Notes: generated by a model not told the origin, from the letters alone. Shown: positions 8,559 through 18,606, numbered from the stretch's first letter. The stretch: DNA of 64,000 nucleotides from Pseudomonas sp. MYb60 (GCF_002979555.1 NZ_PCOZ01000001.1:310001-374000), one strand, 5' to 3'. Translations and numbers: made by a program.

Positions 8559-8583
8559 CTGCAGGGCCGCGACGGCCCTGCAG
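8559..8583 (+). terminator. Intercistronic hairpin between pilin and usher genes
   Basis: CTGCAGGGCCG and CGGCCCTGCAG form a perfect 11-base stem with a three-base CGA loop, ten bases after the pilin stop. There is no T run, so it is more likely an mRNA-stabilising or partial attenuation element that keeps pilin expression above usher expression than a full terminator. Confidence 0.6.
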
Positions 8584-8663
8584 ACGTGACCCAAGGTCGG
8601 CCGTTGCCCAGCCGCTGACCTTTTCAGCAGCCCTGTCTGCCCGTATCAGCGAGTATTTCGTCC

Positions 8664-11186
8664 ATGTTCTCGAAGACGCCAATTGCGACGGCGCTAGCGC
8701 TGGCGCTGTGTGCCCATGCGTCGGCTGCACCGGTAGCCCCCGGTACCACGCCGCGTAGCTTGCTGTCCCAGTCACAGGGCCTGCCGGCCGAGTTCAGACA
8801 ACACTTCTTCGAGGTGCCCCTGGCCGTGCGTGTGGAACTCGATCAGCAGTTTCTCGGCGAAGCCATGGTTGTATTGGGGCGCGATGACCGGCTCACCTTG
8901 CTGGAGTTTACCGACACCGGTGACAGCAAGTTTTCCAACGGTGATCGAGACAACTGGCAGCAACTTATGCAGCAAGGCTTACCCTTGGGAAGTTGCGATC
9001 GAAGTTGCCCATCGCAATGGCTGGCCGTGCACTACAGCCTGGAAAATTCCCTGGTGTCGATTCTGACTGAAAACGTGGAACGCACTGCCCAGGTCAAACA
9101 ATTCTATGATCAGCCTGAGACCGGGAGCCTCGGCCTGATCATCAATAATCAACTTAACCTCAATGGTGGCCAGGACGAGAAGCTTGGCGGTCGTTATGGC
9201 CTGGAGGCCAGTTCCAGTCTCGGCAACTGGACCCAGGCCCTCAACCTGCAACTGTCGCGTTTCGGGGGCACCGACACTACCCTCTACCACGCTATTCACG
9301 AGCTTTACACTCAGCGGGAAATGCAGGGCAACTTCCTGCGCCTGGGCTATTTCATGCCCGGTTCGGACGGCCTTACCCGACAGATTCGCGCGTTCGGCGC
9401 CAACCCCGACACGGCCGTGGGCGTGATGTACGGCAGCTCCGATAGCTTGCTGATCAACAATCCCAAGCGCAGCATGTACCCGATTCATGTCACTGCGAGC
9501 CGCCAGGCGTCGGTGGAGATTTACCGCAACGGCCTGTTGATCAACAGCCAACCGGTGGCCGCCGGCCTCCAAACCCTCGACACCCGGCCCTTGCCCGGCG
9601 GCATCTACACCGTCGAGGTACGGCTGATCGAAGATGGCCGCACCACCGCCACCACCCAGGAGCTGGTGTACAAACCCAACAATTGGCGCAACGCCGAGGA
9701 GCGCTGGCGCTACAACAGCTTCATCGGTCGCGAGAGCAAGTTATTCAGCAATTGGGACGAGCAGGCCACCGGGTTCCTGACCTACGGCGTCGGTGTCAAT
9801 TACTTGGCCCACCCCCGGGTGATCCTCGGCCTGTCAACGCGCAAAGTGCGCGAAAAGTTGCAGAACGGGATGTCCGTCGATTGGACCCTGGCCAACAACA
9901 GCAGCCTGTATGGCAACGTCTACCAGACCCAGGACCACGGCACCGGCATGGACATGCAAGCCATGCACAGCTACGGTCACGGTAGTGTGATCCTCAGTCA
10001 CAACCGCAGCTGGCTGGACACCCGCCGCACCTATGAAGTCCTGTCCGACGGCACACGCTTGCGGCCACGCACGACGTTTATCGGCCAGGCCAGCAACTCA
10101 TCGCTGTCACTCAACCATCGTTTGAGCAATAAGAGTTCGATCAGTTCGCGCCTGGCCTACAGCCAGGGCAACATCGAAGGATTGGGGCTGGACCTTGGGT
10201 GGAACCAGCGTGGGCAGTTGTTCGGCAGCGACGCCAACTGGCGTCTGTCGGTGTTCGACCGTCCCGGCACCGCCGCCACCGGTGACAAGCGCAACCGGGG
10301 CGTCGACCTCAGCGTCAGCCTGTCCCTAGGGGGCCCCGGCGAGCAATGGTCAGCCAGCCTCGGCACTCGCACCGCCCGCGACGGCGGGCGCGACAACAAC
10401 GCTTCGCTCACTTACCAGAGAACGCTCGAAGATCACGCGCTGCAAAGTGTCTCCGCCACAGCCATTGCCGATACCTACGGCGTCGGCCTGTCGGGTCGCG
10501 GCAGCTTCCAGACCGACGCGCTGTATGGCGATGCGTTTGTGCAGCGCTCCTCGTTCAATGGCGATTTCAGCGGCGGCCTCAACCTCAGCAGCACCGTGGC
10601 CGTGGGGGGCCGCACCGTTGCCTTGAGCAGCCAACCCCACGGGCAGGGTGCCGGGATGATCGTCGACGTGGAAACCGACCTGGACGACATCACCCTGCGC
10701 GCCGATGACCTCACCGGCGGCAGCACCTCCCTGCGTCCTGGCCGCAACTTCGTGCCGATCACCGCCTACAAGAGCAGCACCCTGGCGTTCGACTTCGAGG
10801 GCAATCACCCACCCGCCGCCAACATCCAGCCCACGCGCAGCAACTACCACCTGAACAAGGGGGGCGTGGACTACCGCAAGATCAGCGTGATGAGAACCGT
10901 CACTGTGCTCGGTCGCCTGCTCGACGCCCAGGGCAAGCCGCTCAAGGGGCATCACGTGATCAACCACGCCAGCCGTGGGATCAGCGAGGTGGACGGGTTC
11001 TTCTCCATGGAAATGACGACAGGCGCTCCGACCCTGGAAGTGCGCTACGCCAACCGGCTGCTCTGTCAGTTCCGCCTGGATCCCGGCCAGACGCCCCAGG
11101 AAAGCGATGTGCTGATGATCGGCGACCTGCGCTGCACCGCGGACACCCTGGCCGACGCGCTAGAGGGTACACCCAGCGCCGGTTGA
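8664..11186 (+). CDS. Outer-membrane usher of CS1-type fimbriae (CooC/CfaC/CblC family)
   Basis: 840 residues with a signal peptide ending at about ASA (residue 21). The central part is a beta-barrel with alternating strands (GLEASSSLGNWTQALNLQLS, YGVGVNYLAHPRVILGLSTR) interrupted by a plug-like segment (VEIYRNGLLINSQPVAAGLQTLDTRPLPGGIYTVEVRLIED). The C-terminal region contains a carboxypeptidase-regulatory-like or E-set domain (VLGRLLDAQGKPLKGHHVIN). Length agrees with ushers of the alternate chaperone pathway. It would secrete and assemble the pilins of this operon across the outer membrane. Confidence 0.88.
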   Translation: MFSKTPIATALALALCAHASAAPVAPGTTPRSLLSQSQGLPAEFRQHFFEVPLAVRVELDQQFLGEAMVVLGRDDRLTLLEFTDTGDSKFSNGDRDNWQQLMQQGLPLGSCDRSCPSQWLAVHYSLENSLVSILTENVERTAQVKQFYDQPETGSLGLIINNQLNLNGGQDEKLGGRYGLEASSSLGNWTQALNLQLSRFGGTDTTLYHAIHELYTQREMQGNFLRLGYFMPGSDGLTRQIRAFGANPDTAVGVMYGSSDSLLINNPKRSMYPIHVTASRQASVEIYRNGLLINSQPVAAGLQTLDTRPLPGGIYTVEVRLIEDGRTTATTQELVYKPNNWRNAEERWRYNSFIGRESKLFSNWDEQATGFLTYGVGVNYLAHPRVILGLSTRKVREKLQNGMSVDWTLANNSSLYGNVYQTQDHGTGMDMQAMHSYGHGSVILSHNRSWLDTRRTYEVLSDGTRLRPRTTFIGQASNSSLSLNHRLSNKSSISSRLAYSQGNIEGLGLDLGWNQRGQLFGSDANWRLSVFDRPGTAATGDKRNRGVDLSVSLSLGGPGEQWSASLGTRTARDGGRDNNASLTYQRTLEDHALQSVSATAIADTYGVGLSGRGSFQTDALYGDAFVQRSSFNGDFSGGLNLSSTVAVGGRTVALSSQPHGQGAGMIVDVETDLDDITLRADDLTGGSTSLRPGRNFVPITAYKSSTLAFDFEGNHPPAANIQPTRSNYHLNKGGVDYRKISVMRTVTVLGRLLDAQGKPLKGHHVINHASRGISEVDGFFSMEMTTGAPTLEVRYANRLLCQFRLDPGQTPQESDVLMIGDLRCTADTLADALEGTPSAG

Positions 11187-11216
11187 TCCCACCCTTCAAC
11201 TTACGAGGTCGCAACA

Positions 11217-11957
11217 ATGAAACGTATCTGGATGCTGGGCGCTGCCCTGTTGTTTTCCCAAGTAGTCCCGGCCGGGCCGCAGATCAATGTCGGTGTGGTT
11301 TACGACTACCTGGGCGCCGGCAAGAGCACTTACATGAAGCGGGTGTTCAACGGCGGTACCTCCACCGCTTTCGTCAAGGTCAACATCTTCGAGATGATCT
11401 ACGACAAGGACGGCAACTACACCGAAGTGCCCCTGCAGGACCAGGCTGGCGCCATCGCCCGGGATGGCTTGATGGCCAGCCCGGCGCGGCTGATCGTACC
11501 GGCCAACGGCACCCAGGGCACGCGCCTGTTGTTCATGGGTAACCGCGAGAAGGAGCGTTATTTCCGCGTGCGCTTTGTGCCGGTGGTGCCCCAGAGCGAA
11601 GACGAGTTCGCCGTCGGTGAGGAAGAACGCGAGGAATACAAGCAAAGTCTCGCTGCCGGCGTGCGCGTGCTGGCTGGCTACGGCACGGTATTTTTCGTGC
11701 GCCCCGGCAACACCCGCTTTGACACCACCGTCGACAACCAGGCCCAGCGTTACGCCCTGCGCAATCAGGGCAACAGCGTGGTGGTGGTCGACGAATTCAA
11801 GGACTGCGCCGTCGGCAACCCGCAGGACTGCCGCCCCACGGTCAGGCACCACGTGATGGCCGGGCGCTCGTTTGGCTTCGACAAACAGGCGGGGCGCGAG
11901 TATCGCTTCAACCTGATTGAAGGCGACGCGAAAAAATCAATTGAGGTCAAGGGCTGA
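11217..11957 (+). CDS. Periplasmic chaperone of CS1-type fimbriae
   Basis: 246 residues with a short signal peptide (MKRIWMLGAALLFSQVVPA). The mature protein begins with a beta-rich Ig-like domain (INVGVVYDYL, TSTAFVKVNIFEMIYD, RLIVPANGTQGTRLLFMGN, RYFRVRFVPVVPQ), the pattern of CooB/CfaA alternate chaperones that cap pilin subunits by donor-strand complementation. A second domain follows from about residue 140. It starts 30 bases after the usher stop, with GAGG eight bases before AUG. Confidence 0.88.
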   Translation: MKRIWMLGAALLFSQVVPAGPQINVGVVYDYLGAGKSTYMKRVFNGGTSTAFVKVNIFEMIYDKDGNYTEVPLQDQAGAIARDGLMASPARLIVPANGTQGTRLLFMGNREKERYFRVRFVPVVPQSEDEFAVGEEEREEYKQSLAAGVRVLAGYGTVFFVRPGNTRFDTTVDNQAQRYALRNQGNSVVVVDEFKDCAVGNPQDCRPTVRHHVMAGRSFGFDKQAGREYRFNLIEGDAKKSIEVKG

Positions 11958-11987
11958 GCCCTGGCGGTTCCGTCCGAGGTAAAAGCG

Positions 11988-12479
11988 ATGTTCAAGACAC
12001 AGACCTACGCCGTTTTACTGATCACCGTGACGCTCGCCAGCCCCGTTTCCCACGCTGCCGTGGAGCGGGAAACTTTCGAGGTGTTCGTGCAGATCCCTGC
12101 CCCTGAGTTTTTTGTGCTGCCCGTCGACCCGCTGCTGGTGCAGCGCGAACAACGGTTGGCCTACAACCCGGTGTCTTCACAGCTGAGTCCGTTGCGGGCG
12201 CAGTTCGATGTGAAAAACATCGGTGGTGCCATCGCTGCGCGACTGGCTGAAGAAGCTTACTTGTTCAATGGCCGTGACCGCGTCGACCTGCGGGTGACCT
12301 TCAATAATCAGCCGTTGAGCCTCAGCGCCACGCAGGTGGTTTCCAGCGCGGACGCCCACGCCGGCAAGCGTGTGGCCCTGGAAATCGCTGCGATCAAACC
12401 CGCGGACGATTACCTGCCAGGGGATTATTTCGGTACGGTCCATATGGTGTTTGATGCCCTCGCGCCGGGGGTGAATTGA
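11988..12479 (+). CDS. Second CS1-type pilin-like subunit
   Basis: 163 residues with a signal peptide ending near SHA (residue 23). It shares with the major pilin the core YNPVSSQLSPLRAQFDVKN and a similar final beta strand (GTVHMVFDAL), so it is a paralogous fimbrial subunit. Charge and loops differ, and it lies just before the tip gene, which suits a minor or adaptor subunit. Its stop overlaps the next start (TGATG), so translation is coupled. Confidence 0.82.
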   Translation: MFKTQTYAVLLITVTLASPVSHAAVERETFEVFVQIPAPEFFVLPVDPLLVQREQRLAYNPVSSQLSPLRAQFDVKNIGGAIAARLAEEAYLFNGRDRVDLRVTFNNQPLSLSATQVVSSADAHAGKRVALEIAAIKPADDYLPGDYFGTVHMVFDALAPGVN

Positions 12480-13711
12480 TGCGGTTTTTTATACGTCGGG
12501 CGTATGGTTTCTTATTGGGCATCACCTTTTCAGCGCTGTTCCTGGTCCAGCCTGCCGAGGCTGTGGTACAGGAAATTAGCGCTAAGTTTCGTCCAGATCC
12601 GAGCAATCCGTTGATCGATAAATTCGTCAATACGACGCCTGAAAGTGGGATCTGCCCTTGGTATATTCCTGAGCGTTGCAAGGCCCTGGGTATCTTCAGC
12701 ATCCGCACGGACGACATTCGGGTGTCTTCGATCGCGCCCATTCGTGGCGGACATACGGATCCGCGCCAGGGAGCGATGTTCAAAGTGCCCAGTGAGTGGC
12801 GTGATGTGGTCGTCAATCATGTTGTTAGCGGCAAGGCTGAGACAGTGAGCATGCGTATCGCGGGTGTGGGTGGCCGATTCGACCTGGGTGGAGGGGTCGA
12901 TCAAACGGTCTGGACGCGAGGTCTGGCGGGATGGGTTTATCCAAACCCGCCCTGTACGCACACTGGCTACGGTGCCGGCAACCAGTGGCTTTTCCTGTGG
13001 TCCTGGGTCGTGCCGGTCAATGCTGGTGCGTGCGCGATGTTTGCGTCCAAAGACATTCCGGTCCTTCGTTATCCGCTGTTCGAATACTCCTATGAATTGA
13101 AGACCCCGAACCCCCTGAAGATGGACAACGGTCAATATGTCGGTTCACTGAATTACACGATGGGCCCAGGTGGTGATTTTGATTTCGGTGACATCATGAT
13201 GCCGAACGACGATATCTTTACCTTCAACTTCACCCTCGACGTGGATCATCACCTCAAGATGGAAGTCCCTCCCGGGGGCAATCGCATTCAGTTGGAGCCA
13301 CAGGGCGGCTGGCAGGCCTGGTTGCAGAACGGACGAAAGCCGGTACGGCTGTTTCGCGATCAAACGGTCAATTTATGGGCCAGTTCGCGATTCAAGATGA
13401 CCCTGGAATGCGGCGACCCCATGGGCAACACCTGCAGCGTGCGCAACCCTGCCGGCCATCAAGTGCCGCTGGACGTCGCCGTGACCTTGCCGCCAGGCCT
13501 GACTGACAGCGCCAACCGCCCGGTCAACCGCCTGCCGCTGCGGCTCGATGGCAGCGGTACCGAGTTGTTCCAGCCCAGCCGCTACGTGGACCGAAAACCC
13601 AGCACCCTGCATTTCGAGGTCAAGGCTGACGGCGTATCGCAGATGCTGGAACAGGGCAGTGGCAGCACCTACTCCGGGGCGGTCACGGTAGTGTGGGATT
13701 CGGAGGTGTGA
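12479..13711 (+). CDS. CS1-type fimbrial tip adhesin / pilus initiator (CooD/CfaE/CblD family)
   Basis: 410 residues. After a signal peptide (about 27 residues) comes a long adhesin-like domain with paired cysteines (GICPWYIPERCKALG near residue 58, PPCTHTGYGAG, GACAMFASK) and a C-terminal pilin-like domain (MTLECGDPMGNTCSVRN, VPLDVAVTLPPGLTD, LHFEVKADG, YSGAVTVVWDSEV). This two-domain form is that of CfaE/CblD, the tip subunits that start assembly and bind the host surface. The binding target is unknown. The AUG overlaps the previous stop; a TTG three bases earlier is possible. The gene ends three bases from the stop of the convergent NEL gene. Confidence 0.85.
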   Translation: MRFFIRRAYGFLLGITFSALFLVQPAEAVVQEISAKFRPDPSNPLIDKFVNTTPESGICPWYIPERCKALGIFSIRTDDIRVSSIAPIRGGHTDPRQGAMFKVPSEWRDVVVNHVVSGKAETVSMRIAGVGGRFDLGGGVDQTVWTRGLAGWVYPNPPCTHTGYGAGNQWLFLWSWVVPVNAGACAMFASKDIPVLRYPLFEYSYELKTPNPLKMDNGQYVGSLNYTMGPGGDFDFGDIMMPNDDIFTFNFTLDVDHHLKMEVPPGGNRIQLEPQGGWQAWLQNGRKPVRLFRDQTVNLWASSRFKMTLECGDPMGNTCSVRNPAGHQVPLDVAVTLPPGLTDSANRPVNRLPLRLDGSGTELFQPSRYVDRKPSTLHFEVKADGVSQMLEQGSGSTYSGAVTVVWDSEV

Positions 13712-13714
13712 ACC

Positions 13715-16700
13715 TCAATCGTCGAGTGCCTGGCGCGTCAACTGGCGGGCGAGTGCCTGCTTGCGTGCTGCCAGGTCATCCTGCAAGCGCTTATAGGTCA
13801 GATCGCTCATGGGCTCCTCGGTGAACACGCGGTTGTGGGACAGGCCCAGTGCATTGGCCAGGGTTTTCACGGCCGGTCGCAGCGCCTGCCTGGCGGTACC
13901 TTCGGCCCTGAACCAGGCGTGTTGGGCCTGCTGTAAATCGTCTATCAGCCCGGACTGTTGCTGAAAGTACGCAAGGTTGCTCGCCAGCGCCTCGGCGTGA
14001 TTGACGCTCAAGTAGTCGTCCCAGAACGCCACTTCCAGCATGCGGTTGGCCAGCCCGTCACCGTGCTCGCCACGTAATACCTCGTGGTAGGCGCGTTCCA
14101 GCATGGGGCCGTCCACGGCGGCGGTTTCGCGGTAGACCATGTGACCGGCGAGCCAGGGCAGATCCAATGAATGCTTGAGGCCGGTCTGGTAGGCCGCGTG
14201 CACCTGCACTTCATCCACCGTGCCCGGTACGCCGTCCAGCATATCGGTGCTCAGGCGCAGGCCAAGGCCGCCCAGTTCAGGCGGGGCGATGCGCCGTGCG
14301 ACTTCATCCTCTGCCAGCGCCGTCACCGCGTTCAGCCGGCAGACTTGGCGAGCCAGATTGGCCAGGCGATGAGCGAATGCCTGCTGGGTGAGCAAGGGTC
14401 GCTCAAGCCAGGTTTCGTGCAGCAGCGTCTGCACGCCCAGATTGTTGAAGATCTGCGCGCTGGCGTCGGCACAGTTGCCGGGCTGACCGGCCATGATGAA
14501 GAAACGTCGGCGCAGGGCTTCGTCGGCGTGGATCGCGTCGAGCATGCGCCATACGTTGTCAGTCAGTTCGGCGCGATTGCGGAAGTAGTCGGCGTGGTCG
14601 ATCAGGTTTTCGAAATAATCCGGTGGCTGCAAGCCGCGCAGCACTTCAAAAAAGCCTTGGGAATTGTGTTCCCGCTCCAGTTCGTCCCACTGTTGCTGGC
14701 GCAGTACGCGCACGTCATCGCTCAGGCCCTGCAGCCAGAACGCGCTGTCTTCCGGGCCCCTGGGCGGATAATGGCGATAGGGGTCCAGGCCGGCGGCGAG
14801 GCGGTAGCTGACCATCCGGTCCTCGTTCTCCAGGGTCAGGCGGTTGCGGTCCAGACGGGTGCGCGCCACAAGGTCGGCCTCGGGTTGCCACGGCAGAAAC
14901 TGCGGCACGTGGTCAATGGCGGTGCTCTGCAGGTCGAGATGAAAGTGCGACGAGCGCGTGTGTTCGAACAGGCCCTCGGGCCACTCGCGAATGCCGGTGT
15001 TGGCCAGGTACAACTCGCGCAAGTGAGGCATAGCGCCGACGTCCGGCACAGTGGTCAGGCGGCGGTTATTGGACAGGTCCAGGGCGCGCAAGTGGGTGAG
15101 GCCGTTCAATCGCGCCAGCCGCGCGGGGTTCCAGCGCAAGGGGTTGTTGCCCAGCCCCAGCAGGCTCAGGTGCGGCATGGCGCTGATGGCGTGGGGCAGG
15201 CGGGTCAGGTGGTTGCCGGTCAGTTCAAGGGCGATCAGGTTGGGAAACAGGTCCAGAAATGCAGCCTGTTCGTCACCGAAGTTGCTGTCGATCAGGCTCA
15301 GGCTGGTGACAAAAGGAAAGGGTGAGCGGGGCGCGGGAGTGGCGCGCAGATGGATGCCCAGTGGCCAACCCTCCAGTTCCAGATGGCTGCCGGGGTGGCG
15401 CACACCGTAGTAGTCCACATAACCGCTGGCGCTGTCTTCCCACGCCTGGCACAAGGCGGCTTTCAAGTGCGTCCGGGTCAGGCGTTCGGCTTCGCGTGCG
15501 CGCAGGTTACCGCCGTGCCAGCGAGCGGGGGCCCGGACCCAGGCGTCGAGGTCTTCGATCAAGGCCTTTTTTTCCGCTTCCAGAATGTCCAGGGCCTGGC
15601 GCCCCTCAACCGTGTCCAATTGCTGGACCTTGGCATTCAGGCGCTCGCCCCGCAGAGTCGGGTAGAGCGCCCGCACCCGTTGCTCCACGGAGGGCGGTGA
15701 CCCACTGAGCAACCGGCTCACCCACTTGAACCGTGGGCGTTGCACCAAGCGCAGGGTTTCCCGCTGCGCTGGCGATGGAGCAGGCAGTACGGTGCGACGC
15801 GCCTCTTGGGTCTGCGTTCGCTCGATAACCCAGCGGCGCATACCGTCGCCACCGCTGAAGCGCTCGCGCTGGGCAGCGGGCAAAGCCTGCAACACGCCAC
15901 TGTAGAAGTCTGTGGCGGTGTTCGGTGCAAGGCGGTAGCGGGCGTTTTCATCCCGCACCAGCACCTGCACGGTAGTAGCGTCATCCGGCCCGGCAGCGCA
16001 ACGCAGGTGACCACCGCGGCTGTGTTCGCGCACTTCCAGGCGCAGGTCGCCGAAGGCATCGGTGTACCGTTTCAGGGTGTTGAGTATCAGGCGTTCGCTG
16101 TCGAGGTGAAACAGCGGCGGCAGGTGCAAGCCCTCCAGGGTACGGAGTTGGCGGGCCTCCTCGGCCAGCTCGCGGGCCTTTTGGGCGAGGCGCAACGGTA
16201 CGTGTTTTTCGTTGCGCAGGGTGGCCAGTTCAGCGGGCCGTGCCTCGGCCAACAGCGCTGTCACCGCGCTCGCCGGCAGGTCAGGTGCGGCGCTGCGTAC
16301 CTGCACGCCCTCGGTGCTGTTGAGCTGTTCGTTGTGGCCGTAGAGGTAGTCGAACACGCCGCGGTGACGGACCGCGAGTTGATCGGCGAGGTGTCCGCGC
16401 AAGGCCTGGATGCGCGCGGTACGCGCTGCGGGCACGGTGGGCAGCAGCGCACGCACATGGCGTTCATCGAGGCTGTCCACCAGGCGCTCGGCGAGCTTGC
16501 CTTCGTTCAAGGCCATGCGGCTGATAGCCAGGACCTGGCGCGCATCGGGAGTGCCGTAGCGCTGGTGGCTGCCGCTGAGGCTGGCGGCTTCGTACACGTC
16601 GATGGCCTGCTCCGTTGGCCAGCCCGGCAATTCGATGGCCATGTGCGGGCTCCAGTAAGTGTCCTGGTCCACCGCTTCGCCGGCCCGCAGGCGTTCGGGC

Positions 16701-18544
16701 AGGCGCTGGACTTCATCGTTGATGCTCAGGCGTTTGAGGCTGTCCATCAGCAGCGGCGGCGGTGCACTGTTGTCCACATGCACAGCGCGCAAGGTGCCGG
16801 ATTCGGTGGCGCTGATGGCGCGGGCCAGTTCCAGTTGGGCATCGCTGAAGTGATCCAGTGAGTGCCCCAGGCGCCGCAGCAACGTGGCGTCGTCCCAGCT
16901 GCGCGGACCTTCCGCTTCATGGCGCCAGGCGCCTTCGCCGTTGTGGTCCAGGCGCGGCGCGTAGGCGTCGGGGCGGCTGGGATGCTGGATGCGAAAAATG
17001 TCGTCGCCATCCCGTTGCACTGCATAGTGCTTGCCAGCAAGCGTCAACCGGGTTTGCTGCTGGCGCAGGCCCAGGGCGTCGCGGGCGCCAGGCGCGGATT
17101 CATCCTGCAAGGCGTAGGGGCGCAGGTCCGGGTTCCACAGGCGGGTGTCGCCGTTGACCTTGACCGGCTTGAGCTGGTCGATGAAGGCCGATGGTACGAG
17201 CTTGCCGGCGACGCCGAAGGCGCCCAGTTGCACCACATCGCTGACCACCCCCACGAGATGTCCGATGGCTTCCAGTGCTTGACCCTCGGCAAGATCGACC
17301 ACGCCTTCGATCACTTCATCCAGCAACTGGTAGGCCGTGTAGGCGAGCATCAGCTCGCCGAGGAAGGGAACGAAGGGTGTGACCACCAGCAAACCGACGT
17401 CAAGCAATTCGTCGAGGATTTTGCTGACGTTGTCCCACCAGGCCCAGCGTGCGCGGCTGTCGCTGTCGGCGGTGGACACCACCCGCTCGCGGGCGTCATT
17501 GAAGATCTTGTCGAGGGCCTGCTGGTAGCGCCACGGCCACAGGTCGCGCTCGATGCGACGTGCGCCGTAGGTCACGCGTCGGCCCTGTTGAAGTGCGGCG
17601 AAGAAATGCCCGCGCTGTTGCTGGCCGACGTACAGGCTGAAGTCGCGGCGGTAATTGCTGCTTTTGAGGCGGGCATTCAGCGCGTCCATGAACGCTGGGA
17701 TGCTCGGGTAGTCCTTGAGCGGTGCCTGTGAATCGTGGGGCAGGTAGACGGTGATGGGCACGCTGGCGCGAGCCTTGTCCAGGTCTGGCGCAATCAACAG
17801 CGGCCCGGTCAGCAGGGTGTCGTGCATCCGCAGCGCATGAAACTGCATCACCCCGCGTTCACCGCGCAGGGTGCGTTGCATCAGGTGGAAGCTGGCCGCG
17901 CTGATGTCCTGTCGGGCCAGGGCCATGTGCGCCGCCAGGTCGAGGGCGGCTTGCTGGCTGGCGATGACGGCGGGTTGCAGGCCCGGCACCATCAGGTGGG
18001 CTTGCAGGTGGGCCTGGTAACGGGCGCCCAGGTCCAGCTCGCGGCACAGGCTTACGAACTGCTCGATGCTGATTCGCGACTTGAGCGGCTTGCTGTCGAA
18101 GTGGCCGCGGGCGTCGGGGCGGGTGATGTAAGTGGAGCTGTCACTGAACCGCTCGTCCCGCGCGAAGTTGTGCAGCGCGGCGTCCAGCAGCGACACCGTG
18201 CGACTGGTGGTCGCTGGCAGGATCGTGCTTTTGACGACGTGTAGAAACAGGTAGGTCTCGCGCACGTTTTCTTCCAGGGCGTACTGTCGCTTCAGCGCCT
18301 GGAGCAGCAGGGGTTCGGCAAAGGCATACACGTCCTGGATCGCCTGCAAGCGCTTGTCGACGTCATTTTGGGTGGTCCAGGCACGGGCATTGGCCTGCTT
18401 GAGCGCGCTGCCGGCCTGGGTGTGCCAGGGCGCGATGGCCGGAGGTGTGCGGTTCAGCGCCTGGGCTCTGGGCCAGGCGGTGTCCCGTAACCAGGGTGGG
18501 ATTTTCTGCGTGATCAGTGAGTAATGCGGGCCTTTGTTGGGCAT
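13715..18544 (-). CDS. Large LRR protein with C-terminal NEL-type E3 ubiquitin ligase domain
   Basis: About 1609 residues. The N-terminal 1000 residues resemble the dermonecrotic-toxin-type region (DUF6543-like) of Pseudomonas giant proteins, with a hydrophobic stretch near residues 380-450 (LLVVTPFVPFLGELMLAYTAY). Leucine-rich repeats follow at about 1075-1215 (LIALELTGNHLTRLP, LRALDLSNNRRLTTVP, LRELYLANTGIREWP). The NEL domain starts near 1290 (QQWDELEREHNSQGFFEVL) and contains the catalytic CxD as GNCADAS, Cys1358. IpaH/SspH NEL enzymes transfer ubiquitin to host proteins; that role here is inferred. No signal peptide or secretion gene is visible. The AUG used has AGG nine bases upstream; another AUG lies six codons earlier (18562). 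Confidence 0.85.
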   Translation of the reverse strand: MPNKGPHYSLITQKIPPWLRDTAWPRAQALNRTPPAIAPWHTQAGSALKQANARAWTTQNDVDKRLQAIQDVYAFAEPLLLQALKRQYALEENVRETYLFLHVVKSTILPATTSRTVSLLDAALHNFARDERFSDSSTYITRPDARGHFDSKPLKSRISIEQFVSLCRELDLGARYQAHLQAHLMVPGLQPAVIASQQAALDLAAHMALARQDISAASFHLMQRTLRGERGVMQFHALRMHDTLLTGPLLIAPDLDKARASVPITVYLPHDSQAPLKDYPSIPAFMDALNARLKSSNYRRDFSLYVGQQQRGHFFAALQQGRRVTYGARRIERDLWPWRYQQALDKIFNDARERVVSTADSDSRARWAWWDNVSKILDELLDVGLLVVTPFVPFLGELMLAYTAYQLLDEVIEGVVDLAEGQALEAIGHLVGVVSDVVQLGAFGVAGKLVPSAFIDQLKPVKVNGDTRLWNPDLRPYALQDESAPGARDALGLRQQQTRLTLAGKHYAVQRDGDDIFRIQHPSRPDAYAPRLDHNGEGAWRHEAEGPRSWDDATLLRRLGHSLDHFSDAQLELARAISATESGTLRAVHVDNSAPPPLLMDSLKRLSINDEVQRLPERLRAGEAVDQDTYWSPHMAIELPGWPTEQAIDVYEAASLSGSHQRYGTPDARQVLAISRMALNEGKLAERLVDSLDERHVRALLPTVPAARTARIQALRGHLADQLAVRHRGVFDYLYGHNEQLNSTEGVQVRSAAPDLPASAVTALLAEARPAELATLRNEKHVPLRLAQKARELAEEARQLRTLEGLHLPPLFHLDSERLILNTLKRYTDAFGDLRLEVREHSRGGHLRCAAGPDDATTVQVLVRDENARYRLAPNTATDFYSGVLQALPAAQRERFSGGDGMRRWVIERTQTQEARRTVLPAPSPAQRETLRLVQRPRFKWVSRLLSGSPPSVEQRVRALYPTLRGERLNAKVQQLDTVEGRQALDILEAEKKALIEDLDAWVRAPARWHGGNLRAREAERLTRTHLKAALCQAWEDSASGYVDYYGVRHPGSHLELEGWPLGIHLRATPAPRSPFPFVTSLSLIDSNFGDEQAAFLDLFPNLIALELTGNHLTRLPHAISAMPHLSLLGLGNNPLRWNPARLARLNGLTHLRALDLSNNRRLTTVPDVGAMPHLRELYLANTGIREWPEGLFEHTRSSHFHLDLQSTAIDHVPQFLPWQPEADLVARTRLDRNRLTLENEDRMVSYRLAAGLDPYRHYPPRGPEDSAFWLQGLSDDVRVLRQQQWDELEREHNSQGFFEVLRGLQPPDYFENLIDHADYFRNRAELTDNVWRMLDAIHADEALRRRFFIMAGQPGNCADASAQIFNNLGVQTLLHETWLERPLLTQQAFAHRLANLARQVCRLNAVTALAEDEVARRIAPPELGGLGLRLSTDMLDGVPGTVDEVQVHAAYQTGLKHSLDLPWLAGHMVYRETAAVDGPMLERAYHEVLRGEHGDGLANRMLEVAFWDDYLSVNHAEALASNLAYFQQQSGLIDDLQQAQHAWFRAEGTARQALRPAVKTLANALGLSHNRVFTEEPMSDLTYKRLQDDLAARKQALARQLTRQALDD

Positions 18545-18606
18545 GGCGGAGGACCTGGGCATGAAGACAAAGCCATCAGCCTAGGGCGCGGGTACGCCGC
18601 CGGGGA

